In this document: piece by piece, positions 15,671 to 22,872 of the stretch
Numbering within the stretch: position 1 is the first letter of the stretch
How the letters are laid out: each line of letters starts with the position of its first letter
Source: CAYLLT01 sp964384465
Lineage (GTDB): Bacteria; Planctomycetota; Phycisphaerae; UBA1845; PWPN01
Assembly (NCBI GenBank): GCA_964384465.1
Contig: CAYLLT010000068.1
Coordinates: 1 to 33,239, forward strand
Length of the DNA stretch: 33,239 bases
Direction of reading: 5' to 3'
Made by a program: the position numbers and the translations under genes
Notes under the pieces: model-generated
Told to the model about the DNA's origin: nothing
What the model saw: only the letters and a program-made list of their open reading frames with translations
Database searches by the model: none

Positions 15671-15702
15671 GACAGGATCCGAGCCGCGAGAGCGGTCCTG
15701 TC
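15671..15702. repeat. Variant REP hairpin with GACAGGA/TCCTGTC arms
   Basis: The outer arms GACAGGA (15671-15677) and TCCTGTC (15696-15702) are perfect complements. Inside, CCGC-GAGA-GCGG makes a tight hairpin, a shorter version of the REP core at 15635-15665 in inverse orientation. It ends 27 bp before the ubiD start, so it is likely transcribed in the ubiD leader. Confidence 0.75.
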
Positions 15703-15729
15703 ACAACGTAACGAGAGGAATCTCAAAGC

Positions 15730-17388
15730 ATGCCCTTCCCCGATCTGCAATCATTTGTGGCCGAACTCGAACGACGCGACCAGCTCCGCCGCGTCGGCGC
15801 GGAAGTTGACCCGATCCTTGAAGTCGCCGAGATCGCCGACCGCGTCATGAAATCGCCGTGCCCGGAAGGTCAGGCAGGTGCTCCGCCCACCGACCCCGTT
15901 CACGGCACACGCGGCGGCCGGGCCCTGCTGTTCGAGAATGTCCGCGGCAGTTCGGTTCCCCTGCTCATCAACGCCTTCGGCAGTTACGCCCGCGTGAAGC
16001 TCGCCCTCGGCTGCGACGATCTCGAATCGCTCGCCGCCCGCGTTCAGCAACTGGTTAAGCCCGAGATCCCCACCACGCTGATCGAAAAGATGAAGAAGAT
16101 CCCCGACCTGGTCAAGATCGCCGGCTACTCCCCGAAGATCGTCAAACGCGGCATCTCCCAGGAAGTCGTCCACACCGACGACGCCGACCTGTTCTCGCTG
16201 CCCATCATCCAGTGCTGGCCCAGCGACGGCGATCTGGAATCAGAACCGGAGCCAAGGCGAATTGCGGATTGCCCGGCTACGCCTAGCGGCTTCGCCGCGG
16301 CGAGCGAATTGCGAATTGAGGAACCCGGGTATCGACCGTCTGAATTCAATCCGCAATCCGCAATCCGCAATCCGCAATCGGGTACCGGCCGCTACATCAC
16401 TTTCGCCGGCATCTATACCCGCGACCCCGACACCGGCGACCGCAACATCGGCATGTACCGCGTGCAGCTCTTCGGTCCCAAACTCGCCGCCATGCACTGG
16501 CACATCCATCACGACGGCGCCCGCCACCATCGCAAATGGGCGGCCCGCGGCGAGCCGATGCCGCTGGCCATCGTGCTCGGCGGCGAGTCGGTCCTGCCGT
16601 ATGCCGCCACCTGCCCGCTGCCGCCCTCGGTCAGCGAGCTGCTGTTCGCCGGCTTCCTCAACGGCACCGGCATCGAGCTGGTCCCGGCGAAAACCATCCC
16701 GCTCGACGTGCCCGCCAACGCCGAGATCGTCATCGAAGGCTGGGTCGATCCCCGCGAAAAGCTCATCGAAGGCCCCTTCGGCGACCACACCGGGTTCTAC
16801 TCGCTCTCCAGCCCCTACCCCGTCTTCCGCGTCACCGCCATCACCCACCGCCGCTCGCCGATCTACCCGACCACCATCGTCGGCAAACCGCCCATGGAGG
16901 ACTACTACCTCGGCAAAGCCACCGAAAGAATCTTTTTGCCACTGTTGCAGATGCTCATCCCCGACGTGCTCGACTATCACCTGCCGATGTTCGGCGCGTT
17001 CCACAACTTCGTCTTCGTCAAGATCCGCAAGGAGTACCCCTATCAGGCCCGCAAGGTCATGCACAGCATCTGGGGCGCCGGCCAGATGATGTTCAGCAAG
17101 TTCATCATCGTGGTGGACGAGCACGTGAACGTTCACGACGAGCAGCAGGTCCTCTTCCAGGTCGGCTCGAACGTGGACCCCCGCCGCGACATCTGCATCG
17201 TGGACGGCCCGCTGGACATCCTCGACCACGCCGCCCCCGCCGAGGGCGCCGGCTCGAAGATGGGCATCGACGCCACCCGCAAAATCCCCGGCGAAGGCCA
17301 GGTCCGCCGCTGGCCCGCCGAACTTGAAATGACGCCGGAAAGGAAAGCCCAGGTCACCCGCCGCTGGAAAGAACTCGGCCTTGATTAG
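15730..17388 (+). CDS. UbiD-family prenylated-FMN decarboxylase with an in-frame repeat insertion
   Basis: A 552-aa protein; ATG at 15730 with GAGAGGAATC upstream. The N-terminus DLQSFVAELERRDQLRRV and central phrases RYITFAGIYTRDPDTGDRN, EGPFGDHTGFYS (residue about 346) and SSPYPVFRVTAITHRR are diagnostic of UbiD. The Glu/Arg/Asp-Glu set around IVIEGWVDP and EGPFGDHTG forms the active site in the family. These enzymes use prenylated FMN to decarboxylate aromatic or unsaturated acids, for example in ubiquinone or futalosine-menaquinone synthesis (UbiD, MqnL-like); substrate is not determinable here. Residues about 170-217, between WPSDGD and GTGRYITF, are not family sequence. They are the translation of a palindromic 7-bp repeat element (16236-16382). 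No ubiX partner lies nearby. Confidence 0.92.
   Translation: MPFPDLQSFVAELERRDQLRRVGAEVDPILEVAEIADRVMKSPCPEGQAGAPPTDPVHGTRGGRALLFENVRGSSVPLLINAFGSYARVKLALGCDDLESLAARVQQLVKPEIPTTLIEKMKKIPDLVKIAGYSPKIVKRGISQEVVHTDDADLFSLPIIQCWPSDGDLESEPEPRRIADCPATPSGFAAASELRIEEPGYRPSEFNPQSAIRNPQSGTGRYITFAGIYTRDPDTGDRNIGMYRVQLFGPKLAAMHWHIHHDGARHHRKWAARGEPMPLAIVLGGESVLPYAATCPLPPSVSELLFAGFLNGTGIELVPAKTIPLDVPANAEIVIEGWVDPREKLIEGPFGDHTGFYSLSSPYPVFRVTAITHRRSPIYPTTIVGKPPMEDYYLGKATERIFLPLLQMLIPDVLDYHLPMFGAFHNFVFVKIRKEYPYQARKVMHSIWGAGQMMFSKFIIVVDEHVNVHDEQQVLFQVGSNVDPRRDICIVDGPLDILDHAAPAEGAGSKMGIDATRKIPGEGQVRRWPAELEMTPERKAQVTRRWKELGLD
16256..16381. repeat. CAATCCG 7-bp repeat element, copy 2, inserted in frame within the UbiD gene
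   Basis: The left arm contains gcgaattgcggattg (16258 on). A central hairpin GCGGC-TTC-GCCGC follows near 16286-16298, then a second gcgaattgcgaattgag. The right arm is five consecutive 7-mers: four CAATCCG and one CAATCGG (16347-16381). The left and right arms are mutually inverted. The element is translated as RIADCP...NPQSAIRNPQS without a stop and separates two conserved UbiD segments. Confidence 0.85.
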
Positions 17389-17448
17389 CCGGTGGATTTT
17401 TTAATCGGATACTCGGGAGATAAGCTGCCTGATAACTTTAGAGTGTAC

Positions 17449-17493
17449 AAAAAAGTCCGGGGGGCAAGCGTATACCCGCTCGTGCCCCCGGAC
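17449..17493 (-). terminator. Rho-independent terminator for the 116-aa/HTH-nuclease operon
   Basis: Read on the minus strand, GTCCGGGGGCA (17493 leftwards) pairs with TGCCCCCCGGAC (ending at 17455) with a one-base bulge; inner AGCG/CGCT pairing follows, and TTTTTT comes directly after (17454-17449). It lies 80 bp downstream of the stop of the 116-aa gene. On the plus strand there is no T-run, so it is not a clear terminator for ubiD. Confidence 0.8.
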
Positions 17494-17575
17494 CGGCAAA
17501 GTGGACGAATCGTGAAGCACCCTATGTTCAATCCTCTCTCGATGATCAGCAACCGCGTTTTGAGAAATCTGCTTC

Positions 17576-17926
17576 TCATCGTCGAGCGTACACCATGCCC
17601 ACGACTTCGTCATTCAGACCTCGTGGCCTGTAAAACCACCACTGCTCCGGCCGATCTTGCAAGACGAGCCACAGAATCTGGCCCAGGAATTTGGCTGCCT
17701 CCTCCATATCTTCGTGACATGCTCGCACAAGTGCCTCGCGTGGCGTCCCGCCCCAATCGCCGCTTGCAAAAAACGCGCACTGCACTTTGTCATGCCCATC
17801 GGCATAGTCGTTGATTTCAGCAACTACCGCTTGATAATCAGCGTCGGACAAATTGGCACGTCGGCTCCGAAACTCCTCCTGGTGTGGCAGGTGGTTTGTC
17901 CTCTTTCCTTCGGGGCTTATCAACAT
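17576..17926 (-). CDS. Uncharacterised 116-aa protein downstream of the HTH-nuclease gene
   Basis: I do not recognise the family. The start is the ATG at 17926 (MLISPEGKRTNH), with AGGAG about ten bases upstream. The protein is acidic and soluble, with no signal peptide. Visible features are LSDADYQAVVAEINDYADGH, GDWGGTPREALVRACHEDME, and an aromatic C-terminal stretch EQWWFYRPRGLNDEVVGMVY. It begins 48 bp after the stop of the HTH-NucS-like gene on the same strand and is followed by a strong terminator, so the two form a two-gene operon. Base composition is lower in GC than the flanking ubiD. A partner, inhibitor or substrate-specificity role for the nuclease is possible but is only inference from position. 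Confidence 0.75.
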   Translation of the reverse strand: MLISPEGKRTNHLPHQEEFRSRRANLSDADYQAVVAEINDYADGHDKVQCAFFASGDWGGTPREALVRACHEDMEEAAKFLGQILWLVLQDRPEQWWFYRPRGLNDEVVGMVYARR

Positions 17927-17974
17927 AGGTGTTTTCTCCTCTTAAAACACTCGGGGAGAGGTCACATTATGTTT

Positions 17975-18928
17975 TCAACCCGCATAGCTCGGATGCGGCG
18001 TTCTGGAAATAACTTCCCCGAATAGCAGTGTACTGATCTCATGCACCCGCGGCTGCACCCACTGCTCGCGCGAGCTATATCGGTTCGGGTGGCACCACCG
18101 CGAAAGCTGCGCATACGTCTGCGTGCTCAGCCATGAGTAGCCGGAATTCTCCAGATCCTGTTTGAGGTTTTTCCCGAGGCCGGTGACGAAACGCTCGCCG
18201 TAAGCAATCAGTTCATGAACTAGAGCCTCTACCCGTGCCCGGTCACAATCGGGTTTGATCGCCTCACGTTCCCCCCCAAATCCGCTAGATGAGAATCGCT
18301 GCTCACCCTCCGATACCATCCCCACTTCAGAGAGCGAAATGCTGTATTTTTTCGCCACTTCGCGGAATTTGATTTCGGGGATCTCCTTGAAATTCACCCC
18401 AAGGCGTTCTAGCTTGGTTCTTCGTTGCGGAGGGATAACGTTCGCCAACACCATTAGCTCAACACCGCGATCCGAGTAACGTGCTTCCACATCCCCGAGA
18501 TAGTCAATCAGTTGAGCAACATGCTCACGCTGGAGAATGCCTCTCTTGAGTTCCACAACGAGGAGTTGCCCCTGCCTATCCTCAAAAATCAGGTCCGTGA
18601 TCCCAGAGGGAAAAGCCTCCTGCGACGAGACCAGCTTTAGTGGCTCATCAAAGAATTCCTGGGGATAATCTCGGATCAATCTCTCCATGTCCGCTTCATT
18701 CATGTTCGTGCCTCCCTTTCTGACTGGACCTTTAAGCAGTTCCTCACCGCCCGTCTCCATCCGCAGGAGCCAGGAATCCAAACGCTGTCGATAAAAGAGC
18801 GCCTTTCCGGCGAACTCCACATGAGGCACTTGCCCTTCCGCGATCAGCCCCCGTAGATGCCGCTCGCTACACCGAAGGTACGCCGCCGCTTCGTCCACCG
18901 TCATCCATTCGTACGTTCGCTGCTCCAT
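17975..18928 (-). CDS. HTH (excisionase/MerR-like) protein fused to a NucS/DUF91-like PD-(D/E)XK nuclease domain
   Basis: A 317-aa protein from the ATG at 18928 (MEQRTYEWMTVDEAAAYL), or 326 aa from 18955; neither has a clear Shine-Dalgarno. Residues about 8-55 match the short excisionase-type winged HTH (MTVDEAAAYLRCSERHLRGL, then IAEGQVPHVEFAGKALFYR). Residues about 76-210 show the nuclease pattern of NucS/DUF91: MERLIRDYPQEFFDEPLKLV, then ITDLIFEDRQGQLLVVELKRG, where D and E-L-K are the PD-(D/E)XK residues, then HVAQLIDYLGDVEARY. The C-terminal 100 residues are unassigned. NucS cuts mismatched DNA in archaea and actinobacteria and is not normally HTH-fused, so this is more likely a self-targeting, accessory or defence-type nuclease. 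A perfect inverted repeat lies at its start. It leads an operon with the 116-aa gene. Confidence 0.8.
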   Translation of the reverse strand: MEQRTYEWMTVDEAAAYLRCSERHLRGLIAEGQVPHVEFAGKALFYRQRLDSWLLRMETGGEELLKGPVRKGGTNMNEADMERLIRDYPQEFFDEPLKLVSSQEAFPSGITDLIFEDRQGQLLVVELKRGILQREHVAQLIDYLGDVEARYSDRGVELMVLANVIPPQRRTKLERLGVNFKEIPEIKFREVAKKYSISLSEVGMVSEGEQRFSSSGFGGEREAIKPDCDRARVEALVHELIAYGERFVTGLGKNLKQDLENSGYSWLSTQTYAQLSRWCHPNRYSSREQWVQPRVHEISTLLFGEVISRTPHPSYAG

Positions 18929-18948
18929 TGCATTGAGATAGTACACGA

Positions 18949-18967
18949 TTTGCATAAATAATGCAAA
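18949..18967. promoter_or_regulatory. Candidate operator: perfect 7-bp inverted repeat upstream of the HTH-nuclease gene
   Basis: TTTGCATAAATAATGCAAA is a perfect inverted repeat (7-bp arms, 5-bp spacer) in an AT-rich stretch. It covers the alternative ATG at 18955 and lies 20 bp upstream of the ATG at 18928. Its position suits autoregulation by the gene's own HTH domain. Inference only. Confidence 0.45.
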
Positions 18968-19162
18968 CTAAATATCGGTCGTTTTTAAATCTTGACGAAA
19001 ATCTGGATTTCGTACGCGTTTCCGTCATAAGCAATTCACTGGTCTGGATTTGCGCACAACTTGGACGGCAATCCGCCACCGTTGGCTTGGCAGGTTTCGT
19101 GATTTCTTTGCGGGGCGCGGTAAGCTTCACGCCCCTTTCCACACGCGCAGGGAGGATTCGAC
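18956..19162. other. Divergent intergenic region, HTH-nuclease gene and secreted glycosidase gene
   Basis: This 207-bp stretch is AT-rich at its left end (inverted repeat at 18949-18967 and a T-rich run at about 18979-18990). At 19112-19135, GGGGCG and CGCCCC are complementary arms around a 12-nt loop, 28 bp before the glycosidase ATG. The hairpin has no T-run worth calling a terminator and could affect translation of the gene at 19163. Confidence 0.35.
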
Positions 19163-21343
19163 ATGACCGTACTGAAATACGCCGCTTCCGTCGTCATTGC
19201 CCTGTTGGCGACGGTGCCGATCGCCGATGCTGCCGCGAGGCCCGTGATTCCCGACGACTTCCCCAAATTCATCGTACCCGGCCACGACGGCGAGATGGCC
19301 ATCCTGCGGGAGCTATATTACCTCCATTACCAGTCCGGCGGGCCGCTGGCCACGTTGTGGGACGAATGGCTGTCCAGCCCCACGCTCTGGCCGGCCGTGA
19401 CCACCGGCGGCCGCATGGACAGCCTGCGCAAGAGCTGGGCCGCGACGCTCTCCGGCCGGATCATGGACGCCGAAGGCTATGTGGCCACGCATCAGCACGG
19501 CTCGATCGCCCACCAGCATGGCTGGCCGTTTCCATTCTGGGGGCAGGGTGGGCCCGGCACCTGGGGCTGGCACTTCGCCCTGCCCAATGTTCCACCGGGT
19601 TTCCACAACACCCAGGAGAAGACGCAGGAGGGCTGGGAACTCACCGGCGGCGAGGACAAAAAAATTGCCGACGGCACGTGGAACATCGCGCTGACCGCCC
19701 CCCGCGCCGCCGTCCGCACGCCCGCACTGCTCATCGAGCCGTTTCAATCGCCGTTCATCCAGCTCCGCTGGCGGACCACCGGTCTTGAGGACGCACAACC
19801 CTATCTCGAATGGACCACCGAGGCCGAACCCAAATGGTCGCCCGATCGCAGGTTCTATTTCCCGCCCGCCACCGCCGCACAGGGCGTGATCTACACCATG
19901 ATCCCCGTTTTCCAATCGCCCGCCTGGAAGGGCCGCATCACCCGTCTCGGCATCAACTTCGACAACGCTGCCGCCGCCACCGCCGGCATCCAGGCCCTCT
20001 TCACCCAGTACGACACCCGCCACACCATCAACAACCAGAACTTCCTCCGCGGCTGCTGCAACTACTTCTGGTGGACGCGCGACCTGAACTTCCTGCGCGA
20101 CAATCTCGCCCGCATGCGCACCGCGCTGCTCTACAGCATGACGGTGCTCGGCGGCCGGAGCGAGAAGTGCATTGTCGCGCCATACGTGGGTCACGACGGC
20201 CGCAGCGGCTTCGACGTCGCCCCCGACGGCAAGAAGACTTTCCACTCCGGCCGCGGCATCGGGCACAACTACTGGGACATCCTGCCCATGGGCCACAAGG
20301 ATGCTTATGGAACCATTCACTACTACGACGCGCTGCTGGCCATGGCCCGGCTGGAGGAAGAGATCGCCGCCCATCCCGAGTGGGACCTGCCGGGCGGCGC
20401 TTTGCGGCAAGACCCCGACGCCCTCCGGCAGCATGCCGGCGAAGTGAAGGCACACGCCGGCCGGCTTTTCTGGAACGCGGAGACCGGCCGCTTCACTTGC
20501 GGCATCGACGCGGACGGCAAGGCGCACGACTACGGCTTCACGTTCATCAACTGCGAAGCGATCCACTACGGCTTCGCCACCGATCAGCAGGCCGATTCGA
20601 TTGTGCGGTGGCTCTCCGGCGACCGCGTGGTCACAGGCGACACGTCGCAAGGCAAAGACATTTATCATTACCGCTTCGCTCCGCGGGCCACGACCCGCCG
20701 CAACATCGAACATTACGGCTGGTTCTGGAGCGGCCCGGAGACGATCCCCTGGGGCGGACAGGTGCAGGACGGCGGGGCCGTGCTCGGATTCTCGTACCAC
20801 GACATGATGTCGCGGCTCAAAGTCCGCGGCCCGGATAATGCACGCGACCGTCTGAATGAAATCGTTCAGTGGTTTGAAGAGGTACAGAAAGCCGGCGGCT
20901 ACCGCGAATACTACAAGGACGGCAAGATCGGCATGCTACAGGGCGGCGGCACCGCCGGCGCGCTCGGGCTCGACGCCGAGTTCTTCGAGAGCATTCTCGC
21001 CCCGCAGATCATGATCGACGGCTTCCTCGGTTTCCGCCCCCGGGCCGATGGCTTCGAGCTGAACCCGCGTCTGCCCAAAGACTGGCCGGAGCTGACCATC
21101 ACGCGCATCCACCTGCATCGCATTACTCTGTACGTCACCGCCAGCACCTCGACCATAACGCTCGCCACGCAGGGTCAATCCCCCTGGCCGCTGCGCGCGT
21201 ACCCACCCGCCGGCAAGTGGCGCGTCCAGGTGCTCACACCCGACGGCAAGGTAATCGAGGAATCATCAATGACGTTGAAACCCGGCGACGGCGTCCCCCT
21301 CCACATCGCCGACGGCCACAAGACGAAACTCTCCCGCGAATGA
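19163..21343 (+). CDS. Secreted six-hairpin glycosidase-like protein with C-terminal beta-sandwich
   Basis: A 726-aa protein; ATG at 19163 with GGGAGGA ideally spaced. The signal peptide is at residues 1-23 (YAASVVIALLATVPIADAAA). Residues about 150-280 look like a beta-sandwich (WNIALTAPRAAVRTPALLIE). Residues about 289-600 are an (alpha/alpha)6-type catalytic region: GCCNYFWWTRDLNFLRDNLA, GRGIGHNYWDILPMGHKDAY, INCEAIHYGFATDQQ and EHYGWFWSGPETIPWGGQ. The last 100 residues (GFLGFRPRADGFELNPRLPK) resemble the C-terminal beta domain of GH65/GH94-like enzymes. The N-terminal region (DDFPKFIVPGHDGEMAILRE) is unassigned. It probably acts outside the cytoplasm on an oligo- or polysaccharide; catalytic acid and specificity are undetermined. 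The gene runs convergently into lgt with a 27-bp gap. No transporter or regulator gene lies beside it. Confidence 0.78.
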   Translation: MTVLKYAASVVIALLATVPIADAAARPVIPDDFPKFIVPGHDGEMAILRELYYLHYQSGGPLATLWDEWLSSPTLWPAVTTGGRMDSLRKSWAATLSGRIMDAEGYVATHQHGSIAHQHGWPFPFWGQGGPGTWGWHFALPNVPPGFHNTQEKTQEGWELTGGEDKKIADGTWNIALTAPRAAVRTPALLIEPFQSPFIQLRWRTTGLEDAQPYLEWTTEAEPKWSPDRRFYFPPATAAQGVIYTMIPVFQSPAWKGRITRLGINFDNAAAATAGIQALFTQYDTRHTINNQNFLRGCCNYFWWTRDLNFLRDNLARMRTALLYSMTVLGGRSEKCIVAPYVGHDGRSGFDVAPDGKKTFHSGRGIGHNYWDILPMGHKDAYGTIHYYDALLAMARLEEEIAAHPEWDLPGGALRQDPDALRQHAGEVKAHAGRLFWNAETGRFTCGIDADGKAHDYGFTFINCEAIHYGFATDQQADSIVRWLSGDRVVTGDTSQGKDIYHYRFAPRATTRRNIEHYGWFWSGPETIPWGGQVQDGGAVLGFSYHDMMSRLKVRGPDNARDRLNEIVQWFEEVQKAGGYREYYKDGKIGMLQGGGTAGALGLDAEFFESILAPQIMIDGFLGFRPRADGFELNPRLPKDWPELTITRIHLHRITLYVTASTSTITLATQGQSPWPLRAYPPAGKWRVQVLTPDGKVIEESSMTLKPGDGVPLHIADGHKTKLSRE

Positions 21344-21370
21344 GAAATCGAGAGCTCAGGCGGGTTCCGG

Positions 21371-22495
21371 TTAGGCGGCCACGTCGGTCGGCGGTATCGG
21401 TTGCGGCACGCGCGCCGGACGCGACGACCGCGGTGGCATCTTTTGCAGGATCAGGTACCAGAGAATTCCGAATACCAGCATACCGATACTGATGCCCTGC
21501 GAGACGGTCAAACCGAACGTGTCCAGCGGGTTGTCGATGCGGATGCCTTCCTCGACGAACCGCTCCATCGCGTAGAACATGATCGCCACCGCCATCACCG
21601 TGCCGTGCCGCTTGCGGCGGAAGAAGTACGCATTCGTCAGCCACGCCAGCAGCAGCGGCCCGATGGTCGCGTAAATCTGGGAGGGATGCACCGGCCGCGT
21701 CCGAAATTCCGGCCCCTTGAGACGGTGCCCCAATTCCTGCGGCGTCACCTCGAACTTGTCGAAGTGCTCGATCACCGACTCGGAAAAGGCGATCTCCAGT
21801 TGGGCCCGTTCATATTTCGCGGCGTTTCCGGCCAGCTTCTCGGCTTCAGTGCGGGCCTTGGCCAGCTTCTTCCTGGCCTGCTCCAGATCCGCCAGCTTCA
21901 GGAAATCTTTCTGGAGCGAATAAATCGGCATGCCGCTTCCCTGCGGCAGCACCAGGATCATTTCGGCGGGCAGCGTGACCAGCCGATCCTCCCACTGCTG
22001 CTGAAAGGGCATGCTGCTGGCCGGGAACCGCACCGCCCACGGCAGACTGGCCGGGCATGTGCCGCCCCAGCAGCAACCGACGAGAAAGCATCCGATCCGG
22101 CCCACGCCCATGCCGAACAGCAACGTCGGCGCGTAGAGATCGGAATACAGTCGGATCGACAGGCCTTTGACCCGCAGGTAGAGCACGCAAACCGCCGCCG
22201 CCATCAGCAGCCCGCCGTAGATCTCAAATCCGCCGGCGGTCAAATTCAGCATCTGAAGCGGCTGCCCGGCGAACTGAGTTTTCCAATGATGGATGATGTA
22301 AAACGTCCGGCCGCCCAGCCAACCGAAAATCAGCGAGATCAGCGCGAGGCTGAGCACGATGTCCGGGTCAGCTTTGACCTTGGCTGCCCGGCGGGTCATC
22401 CACCACGTGCCGACGAGAAAAGCAATTACCACCATCGCCCCGTAACTGGGAACGGAGAAGTTGAGGCCGGGGATTTTGAAGAGTTCAGGACGCAT
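21371..22495 (-). CDS. lgt: Prolipoprotein diacylglyceryl transferase with a coiled-coil insertion
   Basis: A 374-aa protein from the ATG at 22495 (MRPELFKIPGLNFSVPSYG). Lgt transfers diacylglyceryl from phosphatidylglycerol to the lipobox cysteine of prelipoproteins at the inner membrane. Diagnostic parts are several membrane helices, GGFEIYGGLL, the Lgt signature as GMGVGRIGCFLVGCCWGG (residues about 128-145), HPSQIY (about 270-275), and a C-terminal RFVEEGIRIDNP. The protein is longer than the usual 260-300 aa. Residues about 168-267, between the signature and HPSQIY, hold a charged helical insert (DLEQARKKLAKARTEAEKLA) likely to be an extramembrane coiled coil. Its substrates would include the PEGA lipoprotein encoded in this window. 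It converges with the glycosidase gene; the upstream side is a palindrome-rich 377-bp region. Confidence 0.93.
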   Translation of the reverse strand: MRPELFKIPGLNFSVPSYGAMVVIAFLVGTWWMTRRAAKVKADPDIVLSLALISLIFGWLGGRTFYIIHHWKTQFAGQPLQMLNLTAGGFEIYGGLLMAAAVCVLYLRVKGLSIRLYSDLYAPTLLFGMGVGRIGCFLVGCCWGGTCPASLPWAVRFPASSMPFQQQWEDRLVTLPAEMILVLPQGSGMPIYSLQKDFLKLADLEQARKKLAKARTEAEKLAGNAAKYERAQLEIAFSESVIEHFDKFEVTPQELGHRLKGPEFRTRPVHPSQIYATIGPLLLAWLTNAYFFRRKRHGTVMAVAIMFYAMERFVEEGIRIDNPLDTFGLTVSQGISIGMLVFGILWYLILQKMPPRSSRPARVPQPIPPTDVAA

Positions 22496-22872
22496 CGGCA
22501 GGTCAGGAGCGTAGCACGATGTCGCGCTCGCGTCCACTGTTTAGCCGCGACCCGAAGCGGAGCGGGGGCGTGACCGTCCGGGCGGGTGTCATTATCCATA
22601 GGACCGCGGCAACTGGTTGCCGCAAATCTGCCCACCGTCGGAGGGCGGCAATCCGCCGGGGGCGGACCGCGGTCCGGCTTCATCTCCGCTGCGCTGAGAA
22701 TAACCATTGACATTGGTCCGGACGGAAATTATTGTAACGCGCTGTGTGCAGGTGAGGGGAATGTGGGGCGCAGCGAGCCCGAGAGGTTTCCTGGCGCGGT
22801 GCCTTGCGGGCGCGGACCTCACTCTGAGCATCTGATGATCGAGCGAAGCGGTTCGTTTGGGCGATCGGTAAG
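22496..22872. repeat. Palindrome-rich intergenic region between lgt and the glycosyltransferase gene
   Basis: No credible gene in this 377-bp divergent region. It contains a REP-like segment (ttagccgcgacccgaagcgg, 22541-22560, followed by agcggg), a perfect hairpin GCGGCAAC-TG-GTTGCCGC (22606-22623), a GGCGG-CAAT-CCGCC hairpin (about 22645-22658) and a 14-bp palindrome CGGACCGCGGTCCG (22663-22676). A divergent promoter pair is expected within it but was not pinpointed. Confidence 0.6.

Noticed and set aside
16347..16381. Short tandem repeat as a possible CRISPR array
   Set aside because: Units are 7 bp with no spacers, lie inside a coding frame, and there are no cas genes nearby.
19310..20800. 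495-codon minus-strand frame opposite the secreted glycosidase
   Set aside because: It is antisense to a gene with signal peptide, ribosome-binding site and six-hairpin motifs; its own translation shows no domain.
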